Positions 1-6,050 are shown, numbered from the stretch's first letter. The stretch: 6,077 nt of DNA from DAOTVS01 sp034436375 (GCA_034436375.1 DAOTVS010000242.1:1-6077); one strand, 5' to 3'. Numbers and translations are program-made. Notes: generated by a model not told the origin, from the sequence alone.

Positions 1-26
1 CGTCAATGCGTGTATCCTTACCCATG

Positions 27-87
27 CAGCAAGCCCTCGCTTCCTTTCTGGTGTTGGTACATTCAGAACACGGAGCGAGGCTTGCTG
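27..87 (+). repeat. Long bulged inverted repeat followed by a T-rich run
   Basis: Positions 27-41 pair with 74-87: CAGCAAGCC with GGCTTGCTG and TCGCT with AGCGA, giving 14 base pairs with one bulged C at 36. The loop is 32 nt and has weaker internal pairings, such as GTGTT 51-55 with AACAC 67-71. On the + strand the stem is followed by TTTCTCTATCTT (88-99), so it could be the terminator of a gene left of the window. The large loop and interrupted T-run make that uncertain. The inverted repeat itself is directly visible. Confidence 0.6.
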
Positions 88-108
88 TTTCTCTATCTTC
101 AATTGTTA

Positions 109-145
109 AATACGGGATATATCATGAACCCCTCATTCCCGTATT
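109..145 (+). repeat. Inverted repeat AATACGGGA / TCCCGTATT, alternative to the next hairpin
   Basis: AATACGGGA (109-117) is the exact reverse complement of TCCCGTATT (137-145), giving a 9-bp stem around a 19-nt A+T-richer loop. Its right arm is shared with the stem at 138-176, so the two RNA structures cannot form together. The function is unknown. It lies upstream of the mannosidase gene and could be part of its leader or a relic of an intergenic element. Confidence 0.55.
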
Positions 146-176
146 CCCCGCCCCCTGCAGGGGGCGGGGCTACGGG
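138..176 (+). repeat. Very G+C-rich palindrome (24-bp core with outer CCCGTA/TACGGG arms)
   Basis: Positions 146-169 form a perfect 24-bp palindrome: CCCCGCCCCC, TGCA at the centre, then GGGGGCGGGG. The outer arms CCCGTA (138-143) and TACGGG (171-176) extend the stem across a small asymmetric internal loop (TT against C). No T-run follows on either strand, so a classic intrinsic terminator is unlikely. As RNA it would be a very stable hairpin between any upstream promoter and the mannosidase start. Confidence 0.7.
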
Positions 177-244
177 TGGGGGTATCCGACGTGGCGAAGG
201 CCCATAGTGCGCCGCGGTTTTGTTAGGCGTTCTAAACAGGAAAC

Positions 245-280
245 AGACTTCCAAAGTCTTCAAGACTTCGGAAGTCTCCT
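245..280 (+). promoter_or_regulatory. Two tandem 18-bp palindromic repeats, candidate operator or leader hairpins of the mannosidase gene
   Basis: The unit AGACTTCCAAAGTCTTCA (245-262) is followed directly by AGACTTCGGAAGTCTCCT (263-280), with 14 of 18 positions identical. Each unit is itself a short palindrome. The half-site AGACTT or its complement AAGTCT therefore starts every 9 bp (245, 254, 263, 272) in alternating orientation. The whole of 245-277 also folds as one hairpin with arms of 8 and 7 bp split by one mismatch. The array ends 8 bases before the AGGAG ribosome binding site. A protein operator for a sugar-responsive repressor, or an RNA hairpin controlling translation, are both possible. 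No promoter could be placed with confidence nearby. Confidence 0.5.
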
Positions 281-288
281 CATCGCAT

Positions 289-293
289 AGGAG
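289..293 (+). promoter_or_regulatory. Ribosome binding site of the mannosidase gene
   Basis: AGGAG lies 6 nt before the ATG at 300. This is close to ideal spacing and fixes the start codon. Confidence 0.85.
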
Positions 294-299
294 AGAACC

Positions 300-2768
300 A
301 TGGACGTTACCAAGACTCTGTTGCACAGCGGCTGGGAGTTTGCCTTTGCCGCGTATGGTGCCGTGAAGGGTCCGCAGGATGTACTGGGGCTGACCTTCCG
401 CCCGGCTACGGTGCCCGGCACGAATCTCACTGACCTGCAGGCGGCAGGCCTGGTCGAGGCCGATACTTCGGCGACCTATGAGGATTCCTTCGCCCCCTAC
501 AAAGACATGGACTTTGTCTACCGCACCCGCTTCGAGGGCGGTGCGGCGGCGGCCAAAAAACATGTGCTCCTCGGTTTCGAGGGGCTCGACACGGTAGCCG
601 AGATCTTCCTCAACGGCGAGTGCATCGCCAAGACGGAGGATGCCCACATCGGTTACGAGTTCGACGTCACGGGCAAGGTGCAGGCCGGCCAGAACAGCCT
701 GGTCATCCTCTTCCGCTCGCCCATGGTCGAGGCCAAGGCGCGCCGTGACCGGTATGCGCGCCCCATGCCCCCCGTGCACCTGGGCTCCAGCTTTATGTTT
801 CTGCGCAAGCCAGCCTACTCGTACTTTTGGGATTGGGGGCCGGAGATCCCTGTCAGCGGCATCTTCCGCCCGGCCTACCTCAAGGCCTATGACCGCGCCG
901 AGATCCAGGATTTCCACGTCCGCTATACGATCACCGGCAACGATGTGGCGGGCACGGTTGCAGTCACTGCCCCCGGGGCGGATGGGGCTGCGGCCACAGT
1001 CAAGATTGCCGGCGGCGAGTTCACGGCGACTGTTGTGGGCGGCAAGGCTACCGTTTCGTTCCAGGTCAAGGGCGCCAGGCTCTGGTGGCCCAATGGCGCA
1101 GGCGAGCAGGCCCTCTATGACATGGAGATCGCCCTCGCTGAGGGGGGCGCCCTGCTCGACGCCAGGCAGCACCGCCTCGGCTTCCGCACCATCGAGGTCG
1201 TGCGCGAGCCGCGCCAAGACGGAGAGGGCAACCGCTTCCTCTTCAAGGTGAATGGTCAGCCTGTCTTCGTCCGCGGCTATAACTGGATCCCGGTCGACAA
1301 CTCGATCCCTCGCGGCTACTATGGTCTGTACAAGGGCAACCTGGACCTGGCTAAGGCCGGCAACACCAACATGCTGCGCATCTGGGGCGGCGGCTATTAT
1401 GAGGATAACGAGTTCTATCGCCTCTGCGACGAGCGCGGCATCATGGTCTGGCAGGATGGCATGTTCGCCTGCTCACTCTACCCCGATGACGACCCGGCCT
1501 TCCTGGCGCTGGTGCGGAAAGAGCTGGCCTATAACATCAAGCGCCTGCGCAACTATACTTCGCTGGCCCTATGGTGTGGCGAGAACGAGAACCACTGGGG
1601 CTATGAGGAATGGTGGCGCGATCACCAGAAATATGACTATTTCGGCGGCACCAAGATCTATGATGATGTCTACCCGGCCCTGGTGAAGGAGCTGGACCCC
1701 GACCGCACCTACTGGAATGGCTCACCCTATTCGGAGGAGCCGGGTGTGCGAGCCAACGACATGACCCACGGCGACATGCACTTTTGGGACCTGCACTCCA
1801 ACTGCGGGGACTTTTCTGGCTATACCTACAGTGCCCCCAGCTTTGTCTCCGAGACGGGCATCCAATCACTGCCCGACTTGCGCACCGCGCTCACCATTGG
1901 CGGGCCTGAGGATCGCAACATCCAGTCGTTCGTATTCGACACCCGCAACCACTTTGAGAACCCGGCCAAGAACGATCGGCTGCTCAAATTCACGGGCGCC
2001 TTCTTTCGCGTGAGCACCGATTTCAATCAGTCGGTCGTGCTTTCGAACCTGGCTCACGCCGAGTATATGAAGTATGCCCTGGAGCACTGGCGCTCGCAGG
2101 CTTATGACTGCGCCGGTGTGCTCATCTGGCAGATCAATGACTGTTGGCCAGCCATCTCATGGGCCGTGGTGGACTATAACCTGCAGCCCAAGGCCTGCTG
2201 GTACTATATGAAGCGCAGCTTTGGCCCCGACATGGTGGGCTATGTGCAGGAATACTCCATCAACTATGGCCCCGAGGCCAACTCGTGGGGTCACCTCTTT
2301 GTCGCCTCGGAGCGCGACGGCGACAAGACGGGTGTGGTGGAGATGCAGATCGTGCGCACCACGGGCGAAGTGCTGGAGACTCAGTCTTTCCCTGTGTTGC
2401 TCAAAGGCCGCGGCGCCGCCTCGCTGGGGCGCCTGCAACTGCCCGACTACAAGGCGCGGCGCTTTGACTGCCTGGCCGTTTTTACCCTGCGCTGGGATGA
2501 CGGCACGGCCGTACGCAACGCCTATACCTTCTCGCGCCCCAAGCACATGAAGCTGGCTGCGCCCAAGGTCACTCTTACCCAGGTTGGGCCCGATACGTTC
2601 AAGGTCAAGACTGATATCTTCGCCAAGGGCGTCTACCTCTTCCACCCTGATATGAAGGTCATTTTCGACGACAACTACTTTGACCTCCTGCCCGGTGAGG
2701 AGCGCACCATCAAGGCTACCGCGCCCGCCAGGGTGGCCGATATCCAGGTGATGACCTACCATCACTAG
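300..2768 (+). CDS. Beta-mannosidase, glycoside hydrolase family 2
   Basis: This 822-residue enzyme should remove terminal beta-linked mannose from the non-reducing end of manno-oligosaccharides or N-glycan cores by the retaining mechanism. There is no signal peptide, so it is probably cytoplasmic. The order of parts fits GH2 mannosidases: a jelly-roll sugar-binding domain (about 1-195, with WDWGP at 177-181), an Ig-like domain (about 200-300, with LWWPNG from 261), a TIM barrel (about 300-620) and C-terminal beta-sandwich domains. Barrel motifs seen are NWIP (328-331), RIWGGG (360-365) and WQINDCWP (610-617). The acid/base is predicted to be Glu430 in WCGENEN and the nucleophile Glu518 in FVSETGIQS. 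Many relatives have GNNE where this protein has GENE, but the catalytic Asn-Glu pair is kept. The length is normal for bacterial members and the ATG has a good ribosome binding site. It is a lone gene, convergent with the ABC operon. The family is near certain; the natural substrate is not known. Confidence 0.95.
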   Translation: MDVTKTLLHSGWEFAFAAYGAVKGPQDVLGLTFRPATVPGTNLTDLQAAGLVEADTSATYEDSFAPYKDMDFVYRTRFEGGAAAAKKHVLLGFEGLDTVAEIFLNGECIAKTEDAHIGYEFDVTGKVQAGQNSLVILFRSPMVEAKARRDRYARPMPPVHLGSSFMFLRKPAYSYFWDWGPEIPVSGIFRPAYLKAYDRAEIQDFHVRYTITGNDVAGTVAVTAPGADGAAATVKIAGGEFTATVVGGKATVSFQVKGARLWWPNGAGEQALYDMEIALAEGGALLDARQHRLGFRTIEVVREPRQDGEGNRFLFKVNGQPVFVRGYNWIPVDNSIPRGYYGLYKGNLDLAKAGNTNMLRIWGGGYYEDNEFYRLCDERGIMVWQDGMFACSLYPDDDPAFLALVRKELAYNIKRLRNYTSLALWCGENENHWGYEEWWRDHQKYDYFGGTKIYDDVYPALVKELDPDRTYWNGSPYSEEPGVRANDMTHGDMHFWDLHSNCGDFSGYTYSAPSFVSETGIQSLPDLRTALTIGGPEDRNIQSFVFDTRNHFENPAKNDRLLKFTGAFFRVSTDFNQSVVLSNLAHAEYMKYALEHWRSQAYDCAGVLIWQINDCWPAISWAVVDYNLQPKACWYYMKRSFGPDMVGYVQEYSINYGPEANSWGHLFVASERDGDKTGVVEMQIVRTTGEVLETQSFPVLLKGRGAASLGRLQLPDYKARRFDCLAVFTLRWDDGTAVRNAYTFSRPKHMKLAAPKVTLTQVGPDTFKVKTDIFAKGVYLFHPDMKVIFDDNYFDLLPGEERTIKATAPARVADIQVMTYHH

Positions 2769-2859
2769 TGGCTTGCCGCGCTGGTTTCCGCCGCCGGCCG
2801 GCTTTCACGCTACGCATCAGACCGGCATGGAACCTCAAGGGGTGGGGGAAAATCCGGGC

Positions 2860-2942
2860 GTGGGGTGGTCTGGCACCACTGGAAATGCCGCTGCCGCCTG
2901 CAAGGCGGCAGCGGCATTTCCAGTGGTGCCAGACCACCCCAC
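2860..2942. repeat. Perfect 83-bp inverted repeat with 40-bp arms between convergent genes
   Basis: Every base of 2860-2899 is the complement of 2942-2903, checked position by position. Only GCA (2900-2902) is left as a loop. The element sits about 90 bp past the mannosidase stop and 65 bp past the DUF1854 stop, where both converging transcripts would end. Transcripts from either side would form an extremely stable hairpin, which could block read-through or protect the 3' ends. There is no proper T-run next to either arm (ACTTAAAGGG on the +, CGCCCGGATTTT on the -), so it is not a standard intrinsic terminator. A palindromic mobile or repeated element is the main alternative. Confidence 0.9.
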
Positions 2943-2953
2943 TTAAAGGGTCC

Positions 2954-2987
2954 ACGCCGGGCGTGTGTAGCGCATGAGACCCGGCGT
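2954..2987 (-). terminator. Possible terminator hairpin after the DUF1854 gene
   Basis: ACGCCGGG (2954-2961) and CCCGGCGT (2980-2987) form an 8-bp G+C-rich stem with an 18-nt loop. It starts 19 nt after the DUF1854 stop codon on the - strand. It is followed there by GGACCCTTTAAG, which has only three Ts, so termination is uncertain. The stem is directly visible; the role is inferred from position. Confidence 0.35.
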
Positions 2988-3006
2988 CCTGTTTCTCCGG
3001 TGCAGG

Positions 3007-3594
3007 CTAGGAATCCAGGTAATCTCTCAAGATGGCGGCGTGCTTTTTGCTCAGCTTCCTGATATCGGGCACCTCGTAGCGGCAGCCATCGATATCGATG
3101 ATAAAGATGCGATCTTCCGTCAGTTGGCGCAGGTTCTCTTGCGGGTTACGCACCGAGAACTGGCGCGGCCCACGGTCCGTCAGGGCCTCAAAGTTCAGCA
3201 CCCCGAACTCTTCCTTCAGGTAGGTGATATTCTGCACCTGGGGCACGAAATAGTGCCGGTAAAGCTCCTGCTGCACCACTTTTTGAGACTCGGGCTCCAG
3301 CAGCGCTACATCGACGACGATACCGATCTCCGGGTGATCCTCATCGAGGGCATTGCGTATAGAGAGATAGTGACCTTCCTCGTCCACAGGAAAGGAGCGG
3401 TCGATCTCCACGCTCAGATAGCAGCGATCAGCCATCTCCATGCGCATCAGCCCTTCAGGCGAGAAGAAGAAGCGCAATGTCGAAGGATCGAGCTTGTGCA
3501 TCTCATACGACTTGGGCTCGGTCTTTTGTTGCAGGAACTCGTAGAGCTGGGGGTCCATCATCTGTATTTGCATAGCCATGTTGTTCAGCCTCAC
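3007..3594 (-). CDS. DUF1854 domain protein, partner of the ABC exporter
   Basis: This soluble protein of about 195 residues belongs to the DUF1854 family. The family is found fused to, or encoded next to, exporter-type ABC transporters, and its biochemical role is not known. The family pattern is visible: a start near LDPSTLRFFFSPEG, then YLSVEIDRSFPV, an EIGIV and L(L)EPES stretch, ELYRHYFVPQVQNI, ALTDRGPRQFSV, LRQL and a final IIDIDGCRYEVPDIRKL. No membrane segment or signal peptide is seen. The GTG at 3594 overlaps the TGA of the ABC gene by 4 bases (GTGA), which suggests translational coupling. An ATG at 3579 with GTGAGG 9 nt upstream would give 190 residues and is an equally good start. 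As the second gene of the operon it should share the c-di-AMP riboswitch leader. It may be a regulatory or structural subunit of the transporter, which is inferred from linkage only. Confidence 0.88.
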   Translation of the reverse strand: MRLNNMAMQIQMMDPQLYEFLQQKTEPKSYEMHKLDPSTLRFFFSPEGLMRMEMADRCYLSVEIDRSFPVDEEGHYLSIRNALDEDHPEIGIVVDVALLEPESQKVVQQELYRHYFVPQVQNITYLKEEFGVLNFEALTDRGPRQFSVRNPQENLRQLTEDRIFIIDIDGCRYEVPDIRKLSKKHAAILRDYLDS

Positions 3595-5843
3595 GCATTC
3601 GCCAGCAGGATCTCTGCCACCTGGCGGTCTTTTTCCATCATTCCGAGTTGTGTCTGCGTTTGTACAAACCGATAGAAGATGCCGCGCATACGCATCAGCT
3701 CCGCTGGCGTGCCCGACTCCATCAACCGGCCTCGCTGGATGACCAGGATACGGTCGGCATTGGCCAGGGTCGACAGGCGGTGGGCGATGGCGATGGTCGT
3801 GCGTCCCTTGACCAGCGTGTTCAGGGCCTCCTGAATCTGGCGCTCCGTTTCCGTATCGACCGATGAGGTCGCCTCGTCCAGGATCAGGATGCGCGGATCG
3901 TGCAGGATAGCGCGGGCGATGGAGATACGCTGCTTCTCACCGCCCGAGAGGCCTGCCCCGTATTCGCCTACCACGGTATCGTACCCTTCCGGCCGCCGCA
4001 CGATAAAGTCGTGGGCGTTGGCCGCCTTGGCCGCGCGGATGATCTCCTCCCGCGTCGCATCCGGCTTGGAGTAGGCGATGTTATCGGCCAGTGTTCCGCG
4101 GAAGAGGAAGGGCTCCTGCAGCACCAGGCCAATCTGCGAGCGCAGGTCCGCCTGGCGGATGTCCTGGATGTTGATGCCATCCAGGCGGATAACGCCATCC
4201 GTCGCATCGTAGAAACGGCAGAGGAGGTTGACGACAGTCGTCTTGCCGGCGCCTGAGTGCCCTACCACGCCCAGGAACTCACCCGGCTTGACCCGGAACG
4301 AAACATCGCGCAGCACCAGGTTGTAAGGGTCATAGCCAAAGGACACGTGGTCGAACTCGATCTCGCCCTGGAGGCGCTTTATCTCCACCGGGTGCTCGCT
4401 CTCGGCAATCTCCGGTTCCTGGTCCAGGATTTCCAGGATGCGCTGCGCCGCCGTCAGGAAGCGGTTGAGGCTCTGGCTGATCTGGGTCAGTGAAGAGAGC
4501 GGGCCGTAGAACATGCCCAGGTAGTTGATGAACGCGATCAACGTACCGAGGGTGATAGTCCCTCCCAGCACTTCCCTGCCGCCCACGTACCAGACGAGGA
4601 GGCCACCCAGGCCAAAGACGAACGACACCAATGGATAAAAAGTGGCCCAGGAATAATCCACATCCAGGCGCACCTTCAGGAGCTGGCGGTTGCGCTGGCC
4701 GAAGCGGCGCGTCTCGCGCTCCTCCTGGGCAAAGGCCTTGACCACGCGGATGCCCGAGAGTGAGGCGCTCAACGCCGAGTTGATGCGCCAGCGTGCGTAC
4801 CAGTAGCGGTTGAACTTGGGCCGGATGAACTGCCAGAACTTGTAGGTAGCGAGCATCACCAGCGGCCCGGGCACCAGAATAAAGAGCCCCAGGTGCGGGT
4901 TCATCACAAAGAGCACGGCGCCGATGCCGATGATCATCATGATGTTCAGGGCAAAGGTGCCCATCTGGCCCAAAAAGCCCGTCAATTCCTCCGTATCCTG
5001 ACTGATACGGGTGATCAAGCGCCCCACCGAGTTGCGGTCGTGGAAACGCAGCGAAAGCTGCTGCAGGCGCTCGAACATCTGCTCGCGCAGGTCAAAGGTG
5101 AAACGGGTGCTCACCGAAGTCGTGTTGCGGTTCGTGCTCACCGTGATGACAATGCGGATGAGCTGCAAGCCCAACATGCCCCCCACCAGGTAAGCCAGCC
5201 ATTCCGGGTGCGTGCCCGGGCCCGATTTGAGCACCTGGTCGATCAGGGTCTTGGTCAGATAGGGAGGGAAGAGGTCAACCGTGACCCCGGATACCAGAAG
5301 GACGAAGATCAGCACCATCTGGCCCCAGTAGGGGCGAGCCATGTAGAACAGGCGGCGGATGATGTGCCCCTTTTTCAAACAACGCGGGCAGATCGTCGAG
5401 CCGTCCAGCAGCACGCGGCCACAACTCTTGCAACGGCGCCGGTCATAGTCATCATCACTCGTAGCGGCGGCCAGGGGGTGCCCCTGACTCAGCGTCTCGA
5501 TGGCTTTGGCAGCCCGGCCAAAGCGCGCGGCAGCCGCATTGGAGTAACGCAGGAGAGGGATCGGTCGACCGCCGACCATGACCTCCAGTTGCACATTGCT
5601 CACCTGGGCGCGCGTCTCTGCCGACTCGATATGCTCGAGGGGAACACTGTGCAGCGGCATGGCACCGTGGCCGTTGCGTGAGAAAACCCACACCTGCCCC
5701 CCGCCCACGACGAGCCACTCCTGGCCAAAACGGCCACGCTCATCGATATCGGAGGGGAGGGCAATCTCGATCTGCTGGTCGTCGACGCCGCCGGCCTTGA
5801 GCAGATCCATGATGTCTTGGGGCAATGATTCTCGTAGTGTCAT
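3591..5843 (-). CDS. Exporter-type ABC transporter (membrane and ATPase domains fused) with N-terminal zinc ribbon
   Basis: This 750-residue half-transporter should dimerise in the cytoplasmic membrane and use ATP to move an unknown substrate, most likely outward. Residues 1-125 form a soluble beta-rich domain that resembles a bacterial PH-like fold. Cys138, Cys141, Cys152 and Cys155 form a CxxC/CxxC zinc ribbon. About six membrane helices lie at 174-455. The ATPase domain has Walker A GHSGAGKTT (528-536, Lys534), Q-loop Gln576, signature LSGGEKQR (632-639), Walker B ILILDE (Asp656, catalytic Glu657) and H-loop His688. All are intact, so a homodimer with two working sites is expected. The ATG at 5843 is chosen because AGAGGA lies 5 nt upstream. 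A TTG 45 bases further upstream falls inside the leader hairpin and is rejected. The stop overlaps the DUF1854 start. Some relatives with a DUF1854 partner are annotated as linked to cyanophycin metabolism, but no cyanophycin gene is visible here. The substrate cannot be assigned. Confidence 0.93.
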   Translation of the reverse strand: MTLRESLPQDIMDLLKAGGVDDQQIEIALPSDIDERGRFGQEWLVVGGGQVWVFSRNGHGAMPLHSVPLEHIESAETRAQVSNVQLEVMVGGRPIPLLRYSNAAAARFGRAAKAIETLSQGHPLAAATSDDDYDRRRCKSCGRVLLDGSTICPRCLKKGHIIRRLFYMARPYWGQMVLIFVLLVSGVTVDLFPPYLTKTLIDQVLKSGPGTHPEWLAYLVGGMLGLQLIRIVITVSTNRNTTSVSTRFTFDLREQMFERLQQLSLRFHDRNSVGRLITRISQDTEELTGFLGQMGTFALNIMMIIGIGAVLFVMNPHLGLFILVPGPLVMLATYKFWQFIRPKFNRYWYARWRINSALSASLSGIRVVKAFAQEERETRRFGQRNRQLLKVRLDVDYSWATFYPLVSFVFGLGGLLVWYVGGREVLGGTITLGTLIAFINYLGMFYGPLSSLTQISQSLNRFLTAAQRILEILDQEPEIAESEHPVEIKRLQGEIEFDHVSFGYDPYNLVLRDVSFRVKPGEFLGVVGHSGAGKTTVVNLLCRFYDATDGVIRLDGINIQDIRQADLRSQIGLVLQEPFLFRGTLADNIAYSKPDATREEIIRAAKAANAHDFIVRRPEGYDTVVGEYGAGLSGGEKQRISIARAILHDPRILILDEATSSVDTETERQIQEALNTLVKGRTTIAIAHRLSTLANADRILVIQRGRLMESGTPAELMRMRGIFYRFVQTQTQLGMMEKDRQVAEILLANA

Positions 5844-5847
5844 GCTG

Positions 5848-5853
5848 TCCTCT
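5848..5853 (-). promoter_or_regulatory. Ribosome binding site that decides the ABC gene start
   Basis: On the - strand AGAGGA precedes the ATG at 5843, with 5 nt between the last G and the start codon. No comparable signal precedes the TTG at 5888. Confidence 0.8.
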
Positions 5854-5867
5854 AGCGAAACAGAATC

Positions 5868-5913
5868 AAAAAAGCCCACAAAGCGCAAGGTTGCTTGCGC
5901 CTCAGGGCCTTTT
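5868..5913 (-). terminator. Intrinsic terminator in the leader, probable expression platform of the c-di-AMP riboswitch
   Basis: On the - strand GCGCAAG (5900-5894) pairs with CTTGCGC (5889-5883) around a CAAC loop. The stem is extended by weaker G-U and A-U pairs, then by AAAAGGCCC (5913-5905) with GGGCTTTT, allowing one bulged G. A run of six Ts (5873-5868) ends it. It begins only 2 nt after the P1 helix of the riboswitch and ends 15 nt before the ribosome binding site. This is the usual place for a transcription-terminating expression platform. It could also end + strand transcripts, because TTTT flanks the other side. Confidence 0.75.
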
Positions 5914-5915
5914 GT

Positions 5916-6036
5916 ACGCTGGCGAGGTTAGCTGATCGGTTCGGGCTAAAGGCGGCTGCCCTACCCCGGAAGCAATCCCGGGGATTCACCGCGCACTTGG
6001 TTCCCCCGCGCCCCCTTCCTTGGGAGGCTTGAGCGT
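5916..6036 (-). ncRNA. Cyclic di-AMP riboswitch (ydaO/yuaA family) aptamer
   Basis: Read on the - strand, this 121-nt stretch shows the conserved blocks of the ydaO/yuaA motif in order: GGGGGAACCAAG (6007-5996), GGTGAATCC (5990-5982), GGGTAGGGC (5966-5958), and CCCGAACC followed by CAGCTAACCTCG (5945-5923). ACGCT (6036-6032) and AGCGT (5920-5916) form the closing P1 helix. Internal hairpins fit: GCCTCC with GGGGGC (6028-6023 with 6015-6010), GCGC with GCGC, CCCCGG with CCGGGG, and GGGC with GCCC. Known members bind c-di-AMP at two sites and mostly switch off genes for potassium or osmolyte transport and cell-wall hydrolases when the signal is high. Here the RNA leads into an ABC exporter and a DUF1854 gene. 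The family call rests on recognised consensus blocks and pairing, without a covariance-model search. Confidence 0.92.
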
Positions 6037-6050
6037 CTATCTTATGCTTG

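Noticed and set aside
82..111. Possible promoter TTGCTG ... TTAAAT for the mannosidase gene
   Set aside because: Matches are only 3/6 and 4/6 with 18-bp spacing, and TTGCTG is part of the 27-87 hairpin; too weak to list as a feature.
6..290. Open frame of 94 codons on the + strand before the mannosidase
   Set aside because: It runs through three strong inverted repeats, lacks a ribosome binding site in view and has no recognisable protein features.
99..1217. Long open frame of 372 codons on the - strand overlapping the upstream region and the mannosidase gene
   Set aside because: It is antisense to a well-supported GH2 gene, shows no recognisable domain, and is typical of shadow frames in G+C-rich coding DNA.
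2157..2765. Open frame of 202 codons on the - strand within the mannosidase
   Set aside because: It is a shadow of the mannosidase C-terminal region with no domain match or start signal.
4893..5681. Open frame of 262 codons on the + strand
   Set aside because: It is antisense to the membrane domain and N-terminus of the ABC exporter, and its Gln/His/Arg/Ala-rich composition is that of a shadow frame.
5844..5888. Upstream TTG start that would add 15 residues to the ABC exporter
   Set aside because: The TTG lies inside the leader terminator hairpin and has no ribosome binding site, while the ATG at 5843 has a good one.
5916..6036. tRNA-like appearance of the G+C-rich stems and GGTTCGGGC
   Set aside because: No cloverleaf with an anticodon arm and acceptor stem can be drawn on either strand, whereas the ydaO/yuaA riboswitch blocks fit in order.
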